A DNA stretch of 64,000 nucleotides, from the NCBI RefSeq assembly GCF_002946835.1, contig NZ_CP026652.1, positions 7,998,001-8,062,000 of the forward strand. The letters are read 5' to 3'. The translations under genes were made by a program, and so were the position numbers. This DNA is from Streptomyces dengpaensis (GTDB lineage Bacteria > Actinomycetota > Actinomycetes > Streptomycetales > Streptomycetaceae). Below are positions 8,359 to 15,748 of the stretch, in pieces (the stretch's first letter is position 1; the number at the start of each line of letters is the position of its first letter). Below the pieces are notes generated by a model, which was given only the letters and a program-made list of their open reading frames with translations, did not search any database and had not been told where the DNA came from.

Positions 8359-9429
8359 ATGACCGCGCCCCGCATCGACATCGACACCCTCCGCCGCCTC
8401 CCCAAGGCCGTGCTGCACGACCACCTCGACGGCGGTCTGCGCCCCACCACCCTCGTGGAGCTCGCGGAGACGGTCGGCCACACCCTTCCCACCACCGACC
8501 CGCGGGCGCTGGCCGACTGGTACTACGAGGCCGCCAACTCCGGTGACCTGGTGCGCTACATAGCCACCTTCGAGCACACCCTCGCCGTGATGCAGACCCG
8601 CGAGGGCCTGCTGCGCACCGCCGAGGAGTACGTCCTCGACCTGGCCGAGGACGGCGTCGTCTACGGCGAGGTCCGGTACGCGCCCGAGCTGATGGTGATC
8701 GGCGGGCTCACCCTGCCCGAGGTCGTCGAGACCGTGCAGGAGGGCCTGGCGGCGGGCATGGCCAAGGCGGCCGCCGCGGGCACCCCGGTGCGTGTCGGCA
8801 CCCTGCTCTGCGGCATGCGCATGTTCGACCGCACCCGCGAGATCGCCGACCTCGCGGTGGCCTTCCGGGACGCCGGCGTCGTCGGCTTCGACATCGCCGG
8901 GGCCGAGGACGGTTTCCCGCCCGCCGACCACCTCGCGGCCTTCGAGCACCTGCGCGGCGAGAGTGTCCCGTTCACCATCCACGCCGGTGAGGCCCACGGC
9001 CTGCCCAGCATCCACCAGGCTCTTCAGGTCTGCGGCGCCCAGCGCATCGGCCACGGCGTCCGCATCACCGAGGACATCGTCGACGGCAAGCTCGGCCGTC
9101 TCGCGGGCTGGGTGCGCGACCGCCGTATCGCCTTGGAGATGTGCCCCACGTCCAACCTCCAGACGGGGGCGGCCACCTCCATCGCCGAACACCCCATCAC
9201 CGCGCTGCGCGACCTGGGCTTCCGCGTCACCCTCAACACCGACAACCGGCTGGTGTCGGGCACGACGATGACCCGCGAGATGTCGCTGCTGGTCGAGGAG
9301 GCGGGCTGGAGCGTCGAGGACCTGCGCACGGTCACGGTGAACGCGGTCAAGAGCGCGTTCATCCCGTTCGACGAGCGCAATGCCCTCATCCGCGACGTGG
9401 TGCTGCCCGGCTACGAGGCCGCGCTTTAG
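8359..9429 (+). CDS. add: Adenosine deaminase
   Basis: Zinc hydrolase converting adenosine and deoxyadenosine to (deoxy)inosine in purine salvage; 356 residues, normal length. Family signatures in order: LHDHLDGG (zinc-binding H-x-H), the substrate-contact [22 protein letters not shown] (zinc His and catalytic Glu), RIGHGVRI (catalytic His) and [13 protein letters not shown] (catalytic Asp loop, usually TDDP). ATG 8359 has GAGGAACGACACGC upstream. It lies 55 bases after the VOC gene and could share its transcript. Confidence 0.95.
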   Translation: MTAPRIDIDTLRRLPKAVLHDHLDGGLRPTTLVELAETVGHTLPTTDPRALADWYYEAANSGDLVRYIATFEHTLAVMQTREGLLRTAEEYVLDLAEDGVVYGEVRYAPELMVIGGLTLPEVVETVQEGLAAGMAKAAAAGTPVRVGTLLCGMRMFDRTREIADLAVAFRDAGVVGFDIAGAEDGFPPADHLAAFEHLRGESVPFTIHAGEAHGLPSIHQALQVCGAQRIGHGVRITEDIVDGKLGRLAGWVRDRRIALEMCPTSNLQTGAATSIAEHPITALRDLGFRVTLNTDNRLVSGTTMTREMSLLVEEAGWSVEDLRTVTVNAVKSAFIPFDERNALIRDVVLPGYEAAL

Positions 9430-9468
9430 TACGCGCAGGACCAGCACGTCCCACGGACAGGGCAGCGC

Positions 9469-9969
9469 TCAGAGCAGCCCGCGTACGTACGCGGCCTGGC
9501 CGACATGCTGCAGATCGTCGGCCAGGACGCTCACCAGCCGTACGCCGAGGGTGACCGGCGGGGTCCAGCCCTCGTCCACGACGCGCTCCAGGTCCTTGGC
9601 GGTCAGGCCGCGCAGAAACTTCAGGCTCTGTGCGTGCACCGCGTCGTAGTACCCGGTCAGCAGCTCACCCGACTTGACCTGGACCTTGGCCACCTTCGCC
9701 GGGCTGTGACCGTACCCCGTGTCCAGGCGGGGCAGAGCGAGCCCGAAACGCTTCTCCCAGCCCTCGGCCGGCCAGACCTGGTCGAGCCCGGAGGCGTCGG
9801 CGACATGGTCGTCCTGGACACGGGTGAGATGCCAGATCAGCCATGAGAGGGAATTGGCGCCCTGGGCGGGACGGGTATTGAGGTCCTCCGGCGACAGACC
9901 GTCGACGGCGGCATGGACTTCTTCCTGGATGCGGCTGTACGCGTCGATGAGGATGTCCTTCGCATGCAT
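9469..9969 (-). CDS. DinB-family (mycothiol-dependent-type) protein
   Basis: A 166-residue four-helix DinB/DUF664-type protein. The three metal-binding His positions of the fold appear as LIWHLTRVQDDH in helix two and DDLQHVGQAAYVRGLL near the C-terminus. In actinomycetes this family includes mycothiol-dependent enzymes, but substrates of most members are unknown. ATG 9969 is preceded by GAGGGTGG at a good distance; another ATG six codons upstream exists. Convergent with the adenosine deaminase gene and upstream of nothing obvious. Confidence 0.82.
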   Translation of the reverse strand: MHAKDILIDAYSRIQEEVHAAVDGLSPEDLNTRPAQGANSLSWLIWHLTRVQDDHVADASGLDQVWPAEGWEKRFGLALPRLDTGYGHSPAKVAKVQVKSGELLTGYYDAVHAQSLKFLRGLTAKDLERVVDEGWTPPVTLGVRLVSVLADDLQHVGQAAYVRGLL

Positions 9970-10007
9970 GCGTCCACCCTCGCGCATGCCCGTCCTTCGC
10001 GCGCCTT

Positions 10008-10901
10008 TCACGCGTCCGGAATCCAGCTGTCGAGCAGCACCATCAGCGCCCGCGCCGCCGGACTGGTGGCGGCCGGCGGAGGCAGCATCGCGACGGTCTC
10101 GTACGACGTCTCGGCAGCGCCCTTGAGAGGGAGAGCGGTGAGATCGCCCGCCTCGGGCTTGAGGCCGAAATGGCGAGGTACGACGGCGATACCGAGGCCT
10201 TCGTGCACCAGTGCCAGGAGGCCGTGCACGTCGTTGACCTCGAGCGTCACGGTGCGGTGCACGCCCGCCGCCGTGAAGGCCGCGTCGGTGGTGCGGCGCG
10301 GCCCCCAGTCGGGGTGGAAGTCGACGAAGTCCTCGCCGCCCAGCTCCTCGGGCGTGAGCACGGCAGCGCTCGCGAGGTGGTGCGCGGGATGGCAGAGCAC
10401 GGTCATCGGCTCGCTGGTCAGCGAGACGTTCCGCAGCTGGTCGGTGTCCGCCTGGGTCCGCACCCCGAAGGCCAGGTCGAGACGCCCCGCGGCGACCTCC
10501 TCGGCCAGCGCCGCGGACCCCGCCTGCCGCAGCCTGATCTCGACATCGGGGTACCGCCGCCGGAACCGGGCGAGGAGCCTGGCCACATGCACACCGGCGA
10601 TGCACTGTTCGGTGCCGAGGGAGAGCGTGCCGCGCAGCACGCCCCGCACGGCGGCCACCGCGTCGTGCGCCGAGCGGACCTGGGCCAGGATCCGCTCCGC
10701 CTCGCCCAGCAGGGCACGCCCTGCCTCGGTGAGCGTGACCCGACGGGTGGTGCGGACGAACAGCGGGGCCTGCAGTTCCCGCTCCAGGGCGCGGATCGAG
10801 GACGACAGGCCCGACTGCGAGACCATCAACCGCTCCGCGGCACGGGTGAAGTGCTGTTCCTCGGCGACCGCGACGAAGTGCTGAAGGTGGCGCAATTCCA
10901 T
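10008..10901 (-). CDS. LysR-family transcriptional regulator
   Basis: A 297-residue LTTR. The N-terminal winged helix reads MELRHLQHFVAVAEEQHFTR followed by AAERLMVSQSGLSSSIRALE, the standard LysR signature. The C-terminal part is an effector-binding domain (GTLSLGTEQCIAGVHVARLL onwards). Start chosen at ATG 10901 because LTTRs begin M-E-L-R; an in-frame ATG at 10937 would add twelve residues. It is divergent from the aldo/keto reductase gene at 11030 with a gap of 128 bases, so it probably controls that gene and itself from the shared region. Confidence 0.92.
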   Translation of the reverse strand: MELRHLQHFVAVAEEQHFTRAAERLMVSQSGLSSSIRALERELQAPLFVRTTRRVTLTEAGRALLGEAERILAQVRSAHDAVAAVRGVLRGTLSLGTEQCIAGVHVARLLARFRRRYPDVEIRLRQAGSAALAEEVAAGRLDLAFGVRTQADTDQLRNVSLTSEPMTVLCHPAHHLASAAVLTPEELGGEDFVDFHPDWGPRRTTDAAFTAAGVHRTVTLEVNDVHGLLALVHEGLGIAVVPRHFGLKPEAGDLTALPLKGAAETSYETVAMLPPPAATSPAARALMVLLDSWIPDA

Positions 10902-11029
10902 GAGGGCCAAGGGTAAGCCCCGATTGAGAAGCGCCATCGCTGAATCCCATCCGATTCTCCCGTTGGACCGCTGCCCCGGGCGCGCGCGAGAGTGGGAGAC
11001 CTATTTTCCCGGCCTCCCAGGAGTACGCG

Positions 11030-12019
11030 TTGTATACCGCACACCCCGACCGTTACGCGGACATGCCCTACCGGCGCACCGGACGAAGCGGCCTGAAGCT
11101 CCCCGCGCTGTCGCTCGGCCTGTGGCACAATTTCGGCCCCGACCGGCCGGTTGAGACCCAGCGCGCCATCCTGCGTCGCGCCTTCGACCTCGGGGTCACC
11201 CACTTCGACCTGGCGAACAACTACGGTCCGCCGCCCGGCGCCGCCGAGTCGGCACTCGGCGACGCCCTGAAGGCCGACTTCGCGCCCTACCGCGACGAGC
11301 TGGTCATCTCCACCAAGGCCGGACACCTGATGTGGCCGGGCCCGTACGGCGAATGGGGCTCGCGCAAATACCTGCTGTCCTCGCTCGACCAGAGCCTGGG
11401 CCGGATGGGCCTGGACTACGTGGACATCTTCTACTCGCACCGCCCCGACCCGGAGACTCCCCTGGAGGAGACGATGGGCGCCCTGCACTCGGCGGTCCAG
11501 CAGGGCAAGGCGCTGTACGCCGGCGTCTCCAACTACTCGCCGGAACAGACCCGCGAGGCCGCCCGCATCCTGCGCGACTTGGGCACCCCGCTGCTGATCC
11601 ACCAGCCGCGCTACTCGATGCTCCACCGCCGGCCTGAGGAAGGGCTCCTGGACACCCTGGACGAGCTTCAGGTGGGCTCCATCGCCTACTCGCCGCTGGA
11701 GCAGGGCCTGCTGACCGGCCGCTACCTCGACGGCATCCCGGAGGGTTCGCGCGCCGCGGGCGACAGCCCCTTCCTGAGTGCCGACACCGTCACCGAGGAC
11801 CTCGTACGACAGCTGCGCGACCTCGACGAGATCGCCAAGTCGCGGGGCCAGTCCCTGGCGCAGCTGGCCCTCGCCTGGGTGCTGCGCGGAGGCCGGGTGA
11901 CCTCCGCGCTGATCGGCGCGAGCAGCCCGCGGCAGCTGGAGGACAGCGTCGCGGCCGTCGGCAACCTGGGGTTCGATCCGGAGGAGCTGGCCCGGATCGA
12001 CGCGATCATCAAGCAGTGA
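11030..12019 (+). CDS. Aldo/keto reductase (YghZ / glyceraldehyde-3-P reductase-like)
   Basis: NADPH-dependent reductase of the AKR14-like group (E. coli YghZ reduces L-glyceraldehyde 3-phosphate and methylglyoxal). The 329-residue protein has MPYRRTGRSGLKLPALSLGL, THFDLANNYGPPPG with the catalytic Asp and Tyr, VISTKAG with the Lys and IFYSHRPDP with the His, so the tetrad is intact. Cofactor-site SALIGASSPRQLED is near the C-terminus. The start is TTG at 11030, with CCAGGAG six bases upstream. Divergent from a LysR regulator, which is its likely controller. Confidence 0.92.
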   Translation: MYTAHPDRYADMPYRRTGRSGLKLPALSLGLWHNFGPDRPVETQRAILRRAFDLGVTHFDLANNYGPPPGAAESALGDALKADFAPYRDELVISTKAGHLMWPGPYGEWGSRKYLLSSLDQSLGRMGLDYVDIFYSHRPDPETPLEETMGALHSAVQQGKALYAGVSNYSPEQTREAARILRDLGTPLLIHQPRYSMLHRRPEEGLLDTLDELQVGSIAYSPLEQGLLTGRYLDGIPEGSRAAGDSPFLSADTVTEDLVRQLRDLDEIAKSRGQSLAQLALAWVLRGGRVTSALIGASSPRQLEDSVAAVGNLGFDPEELARIDAIIKQ

Positions 12020-12031
12020 CGCGGTTCCAGG

Positions 12032-12070
12032 CCTGGTCCTGGCCCGGCATGATGCCGGACCAGGACCAGG
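12032..12070. terminator. Bidirectional terminator hairpin
   Basis: Long near-perfect hairpin: CCTGGTCCTGGCCCGGCAT (12032-12050) pairs with the following twenty bases ending at 12070. It sits between the convergent aldo/keto reductase and SnoaL-like genes. Confidence 0.7.
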
Positions 12071-12078
12071 ACCACGAC

Positions 12079-12444
12079 CTAGACCGGCAGGCGGTCCAGG
12101 AATCCGTACACGCTCCGGATGCGGTCCTCGCCGTCCAGGGTGATCACGTCGAATCCGGCGACGGGGGCCGATCCGTCCGCCTCGTTGGCCAGCTCCCATC
12201 CGAAGCGGGCGATGTCGTGGTGCCCGTCGACCGCGCCGAGGAGCCGGAAGGTGAATCCCGGGAACTGCTCGTGCGCCCCCGTGATCTGCTCATGGCCGCG
12301 GACATCGGCCAGCGGGTCGGTGTAGCTGCCGTCAGCGGCCCAAACGGCGGCGACCGCCTTCGCCGGACCGTCCGGCCCGGCCGCGTTCCAGGCCTCGAAG
12401 TAACGGGCGACAGCGGTCTCGTAACGGTGGTTGCTCGCGGACAT
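12079..12444 (-). CDS. SnoaL-like / NTF2-fold protein
   Basis: A 121-residue single-domain protein of the NTF2-like superfamily. It has the typical opening helix ARYFEAWNAA, the strand-loop DGSYTDPLADVRGHEQI, the middle GFTFRLLGAVDGHHDIARFGWEL and the terminal strand GEDRIRSVYGFLD. Members include isomerases, hydrolases and small-molecule binding proteins, and no catalytic set is obvious. ATG at 12444. It converges on the aldo/keto reductase gene across a terminator. Confidence 0.85.
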   Translation of the reverse strand: MSASNHRYETAVARYFEAWNAAGPDGPAKAVAAVWAADGSYTDPLADVRGHEQITGAHEQFPGFTFRLLGAVDGHHDIARFGWELANEADGSAPVAGFDVITLDGEDRIRSVYGFLDRLPV

Positions 12445-12541
12445 GGTGAATCAGCCTCCATCGAGGTCGTACGTGCTGGTGAGGGGCCAAAATCCCTCCG
12501 CGCTGTGCCCCGTTGGGATCCGGTACGACCACCCTGCCCGG

Positions 12542-12588
12542 GGGCGCTCGCGGCGTCGATTACCTCACGGGTAATGCCGCGAGCGCCC
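12542..12588. other. Nested stem-loop in a 391-base divergent intergenic region
   Basis: An outer 13-base perfect stem (GGGCGCTCGCGGC with GCCGCGAGCGCCC) encloses an inner palindrome ATTACC-N5-GGTAAT. It lies in the otherwise geneless stretch 12445-12835 between the divergent SnoaL-like gene and a conserved hypothetical gene, so it is not at the 3' end of either. It could be a terminator of a small transcript, a 5' leader element of the reverse-strand gene, or a protein-binding palindrome. Nothing else coding was recognised in this gap. Confidence 0.5.
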
Positions 12589-12835
12589 GGCCGCGGCACT
12601 GTCGGTGCCGTTTCGGCCAAACCAAGCTGTGAATATGCCAAGAGACTGGCTGGAATGGCATGGTGACAGAGGGTCAGGAGTGACGATACTCAATCTCAGG
12701 GCAATTGACCCACGCCCGGACAGCACCACCGTGCTCAGCGATTGAGTCGTACAGCGCCAGCGCGCACAGCCAGAAACGAGCCGCAGGGAAAGCGAGGCCG
12801 GACCGGCGACGAGCGACGCCTACGGGGGAGCGATC

Positions 12836-13246
12836 GTGCACGACGAATTCCTGTGCCATGTCACCGCGTACGGAATGTGCGGTGGTCAGCGCGTCGGCGT
12901 ACCCCTGGGAACGTATCGCGCGCCGACCCTGGCGCTGGCCCTGTGGTGGATGCGGGACCGCGCGGCCTGGATGGCCGAGCGGCTCGATCCACAACCCGAG
13001 GATCCCACCTTCCCGCCGAATTCCATCGCACCAGTGGCGGACAACGTCCCGGACGTGCCGAGCATGCTGCGCGCCTGGGCCGGGGACGATGTCCAACAGG
13101 AGCTGGTCGCCGAGGAATTGGCCGCGGGAAAGCTGGTCCGCATCGCCACCAGCGACGACACCACCGAATACGAACTGCTCGCGGAATCCGTGGACGCGCT
13201 GCGCATGCAGCGGACCGCCGCGGTGCTGGGCATTTCCGCCGCCTGA
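12836..13246 (+). CDS. Conserved hypothetical protein
   Basis: A 136-residue soluble protein not assigned to a family I can name. It begins MHDEFLCHVTAYGMCGGQRV, has a helical WWMRDRAAWMAERL segment, a Pro/Asp-rich middle and an acidic C-terminal half ending VLGISAA. Third-position GC and a GGGGGAG ribosome site seven bases before the GTG start support it being real. It faces no obvious partner; the upstream 391 bases contain a nested stem-loop. Confidence 0.7.
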   Translation: MHDEFLCHVTAYGMCGGQRVGVPLGTYRAPTLALALWWMRDRAAWMAERLDPQPEDPTFPPNSIAPVADNVPDVPSMLRAWAGDDVQQELVAEELAAGKLVRIATSDDTTEYELLAESVDALRMQRTAAVLGISAA

Positions 13247-13358
13247 CCGCGACGGCGGTCCCGGCCGATCTTCCACCCCTGGCGCACCGACTCGGCGGCT
13301 CCGTCACCCCCGGCGTAATGGTCAGGCGCACATATGGACAGATGGCTAGAATTCTGGC

Positions 13359-13637
13359 ATGGGAGAGCGGCCGGTCGCGCCGACTGCGCCCGAACTCGTC
13401 CTCGAGACCGAGACGGGCTTCACGGTGATGCGTCCGAGCCGCGACGGTCACGTAGGGCGCGCCCCCTTGAGCGAGGTCGTCATCGACGGTGCCGACGTCT
13501 CGTCCCACCACGCCGTGCCACGCCCCGAGGCCGGCCGCTGGACGCCGGAGGGCGAGAACTGCACGTCTTCGCATAGGCGGCGGACCACCCGCTGCGGCGG
13601 CACGGACCCGTGGTCATGCGGGGGGAGGCGCCGATGA
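13359..13637 (+). pseudogene. Truncated FHA-domain protein remnant
   Basis: The reading frame starts like actinomycete FHA proteins: LVLETETGFTVMRPSRDGHV, then GRAPLSEVVIDGADVSSHHAV with the phosphothreonine-binding Gly-Arg, Ser and His positions. At the point where the Asn-Gly-Thr turn should follow (GENCTSS) it runs into low-complexity Arg/Cys sequence and stops after 92 residues. The rest of the protein is missing. A TAGAAT box ends seven bases before the ATG, so the original gene was probably transcribed without a leader. It immediately precedes, and slightly overlaps, the SH3-like gene. Confidence 0.6.
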
Positions 13638-14215
13638 CGACCCCACACTTCCGCCCCACGCACGTCGTCCCCCAGGAGGGCCTGCCCACCTGGGAGAGCC
13701 CGGATCCGTCCCGGCCCAGCGTGCCCCTGGACGGGCTGCTGCCCGTCCAGCTGGTCGACCGGCTCGGGGACTGGGGCCGGATCCTCTGCGCCAACGGCTG
13801 GTCGGCCTGGGTCGACGGTCGCCTCCTGATCGCCGTACCGCAGGAACCGCCCGCCGCGAGCTGCCCTCTCACCCGCACGGCGGACCCCCGTCCGCTGCTC
13901 GCCCGCGTCGAGGAGGCGCTCACCCGCTACCGCGCCGCCGCCGAGGAGCTCGCGGACGGGCAACTCGACGGGGAGTCCTTCCGCGGCCGTACGCAAGGAC
14001 AGCGGATCGGGGTGGTCATCGACGGCGAGTCCCTCTGGCTGTACGACGGCGAGCACGAGCGGTGGGTGTACTGCGACGGGACGCGCCTGAGCACGTTCGC
14101 GGCTTCGGAGCCCCTACAGGACCAGGCTGCGAAGCCCGTACGGGAACAGGCTCCGGAGGACCGCGAACCCACCCGCGTCGTCACGTTCGAGGAAGACGAC
14201 CAAGGCGAGCGTTGA
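13634..14215 (+). CDS. SH3-like domain hypothetical protein
   Basis: A 193-residue soluble protein; residues about 35-65 (LLPVQLVDRLGDWGRILCAN, then GWSAWVDGRLLIAVP) read like a bacterial SH3 or wall-binding-type beta barrel. This is followed by a helical region and a beta-rich segment (VVIDGESLWLYDGEHERWVY) and an acidic tail. ATG 13634 has GGGGGAGG nine bases upstream, better than the in-frame GTG at 13610. It overlaps the tail of the FHA remnant and converges on a streptophobe gene, a grouping seen in Streptomyces signalling clusters. Biochemical role unknown. Confidence 0.7.
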   Translation: MTTPHFRPTHVVPQEGLPTWESPDPSRPSVPLDGLLPVQLVDRLGDWGRILCANGWSAWVDGRLLIAVPQEPPAASCPLTRTADPRPLLARVEEALTRYRAAAEELADGQLDGESFRGRTQGQRIGVVIDGESLWLYDGEHERWVYCDGTRLSTFAASEPLQDQAAKPVREQAPEDREPTRVVTFEEDDQGER

Positions 14216-14219
14216 CGAA

Positions 14220-14258
14220 CGGCTCCCTGAAGGAATAGTCAACGCCGGTCGGGAGCCG
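14220..14258. terminator. Hairpin between convergent genes
   Basis: CGGCTCCC (14220-14227) pairs with GGGAGCCG (14251-14258) in the 53-base gap between the converging SH3-like and streptophobe genes. Probable bidirectional terminator. Confidence 0.5.
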
Positions 14259-14268
14259 CCGTCTTGAC

Positions 14269-15567
14269 CTAGCTCTTGCGGTGGACGCCCTTCGCCAGCC
14301 GGCCACCGAGGAACCCGGCGGCCAGCCCCCACAGGACGGCGGACCCGAGCGCGGTCCACACCTGGGGCTTCAGAAGGAGTTCGCCCTTGAAGCCGCCGCC
14401 GCTGTCGCCGATGCCGAGGAACGACAGGTCGTAGTGCGCCGAGACGCGGCCGACCAGGCAGATCATGAGCACTGTGAGCGCGAGCGCGACCGCCATGTGC
14501 ACGGCGTGCTGCCGGGCCCGCATCCGGGCCGGCGAGCGGACCGCCATGAGGAACGCGGCGGCCACGAGCAGCACCGCGTCGACGACCACGAGCCACCACA
14601 CCCTGCCGTCGTAGTCGGCAAGGGAGTTGAGATGGAGCGTGGCGACGTCCGGGGTGCGCAGCGCCGCGTCGAGCGGATGCGGCATCGGCAGCCCGAAGGG
14701 TTCGTCCACACGCCCGTTCCAGGTGGCGCCCAGCCCGATCGTGAAGCCGAGCCAGACAAGGTTCGGGAGTCCGAGCAGGATCACGGCGAACGTCTCGGGG
14801 GCACGGCCACGGGTCGCCGCCACCAGCAGTCCGATGACCACGCCCAGGGCGACGTACGCCAGCAGCAGCGCGACCATGGCGAACGCGGCCGGACGCACCG
14901 ACTCCCGGAACCGCGACAGCCGTGCGGGGAGCGGCGCCGCGCGCGAGACCAGCAGGGCGAGGACGAACACGCCCGCCAGCCACAGCGCTCCGAAGACCAG
15001 CGCCGGCGCCATGTCGGTCTGGAAGCCCGCCTCGGGCGTGGCACCGAGCGAGTCGCCGATGTCGTCGATGATGCCGTTCCCGAGGGACATCGTGAAGTTC
15101 TGGTGGGCGAAGAGCGCGAGTGCGACCAGGGCCGGCACCCACAGGACGGCGATCCGGGCGGCCCACCCGGCCAGTTCGGCGGTGCCGGCGACGGCCCGCT
15201 GGCGCACCGGCCGCAGAAAACCGGCCGAGATCACCAGGGCCCCGGCCAGCGTGACCGACAGCGGAGTCACTGTCAGATCCGCCTGGGTGTCGGCGATGAC
15301 TCCCCCGTCGCCGGCGAATTCGACGTGGCCGCCCAGCGCTGTCACGACGGTGGCCGCGACGACCCGCGGGAACGCGTTGCCGGGGAGATTCGCGGCACCC
15401 GCCGCCCACAAGCCGAGCGCGGCGACCACCCCCATGACGATCATCCCGGTCAGCACGATCACGACGGCCTGGACCCAGCCGTGGTGGACGACCGCCCGCC
15501 CACCGGTGCGGGCAACCCGGTCGCCATTGCGGGGAACTGCCTGGTCGGACGGTGTTCGGGGGCTCAC
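14269..15567 (-). CDS. Streptophobe-family integral membrane protein
   Basis: A 432-residue polytopic membrane protein with roughly ten hydrophobic segments, for example AVVIVLTGMIVMGVVAALGL near the N-terminus and VALALTVLMICLVGRVSAHY near the C-terminus. Long extracytoplasmic loops are rich in Gly/Asp. The overall pattern matches the Streptomyces-restricted streptophobe family, whose function is not established. GTG at 15567 is taken as start. It lies opposite the SH3-like gene and upstream of nothing on its own strand. The family name is recalled from knowledge; the membrane topology is what the sequence shows. Confidence 0.75.
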   Translation of the reverse strand: MSPRTPSDQAVPRNGDRVARTGGRAVVHHGWVQAVVIVLTGMIVMGVVAALGLWAAGAANLPGNAFPRVVAATVVTALGGHVEFAGDGGVIADTQADLTVTPLSVTLAGALVISAGFLRPVRQRAVAGTAELAGWAARIAVLWVPALVALALFAHQNFTMSLGNGIIDDIGDSLGATPEAGFQTDMAPALVFGALWLAGVFVLALLVSRAAPLPARLSRFRESVRPAAFAMVALLLAYVALGVVIGLLVAATRGRAPETFAVILLGLPNLVWLGFTIGLGATWNGRVDEPFGLPMPHPLDAALRTPDVATLHLNSLADYDGRVWWLVVVDAVLLVAAAFLMAVRSPARMRARQHAVHMAVALALTVLMICLVGRVSAHYDLSFLGIGDSGGGFKGELLLKPQVWTALGSAVLWGLAAGFLGGRLAKGVHRKS

Positions 15568-15685
15568 GCCGCCACGCTAAGCAGGGTCGGCGCGGTCCGC
15601 CCCTCGGGAGGGCCGACCGCGTCGGCTTGCGGGCAGTACGGGATCGGAGCACACAATGGGTTCGATACGCCAAAAGAGTTATGAA

Positions 15686-15719
15686 GTGCGTTAAAGCTCT
15701 GAAATGTGTTAAAGCGCTG
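15686..15719. promoter_or_regulatory. Direct repeat ahead of the DUF6777 gene
   Basis: Two 16-base direct repeats, GTGCGTTAAAGCTCTG (15686-15701) and ATGTGTTAAAGCGCTG (15704-15719), lie 30-63 bases before the GTG of the DUF6777-like gene. The region is unusually AT-rich for the window. Tandem activator or repressor sites overlapping the promoter are likely. Confidence 0.45.
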
Positions 15720-15748
15720 CAGTATCCCTACTGCGGGGAGAAGAGCTC

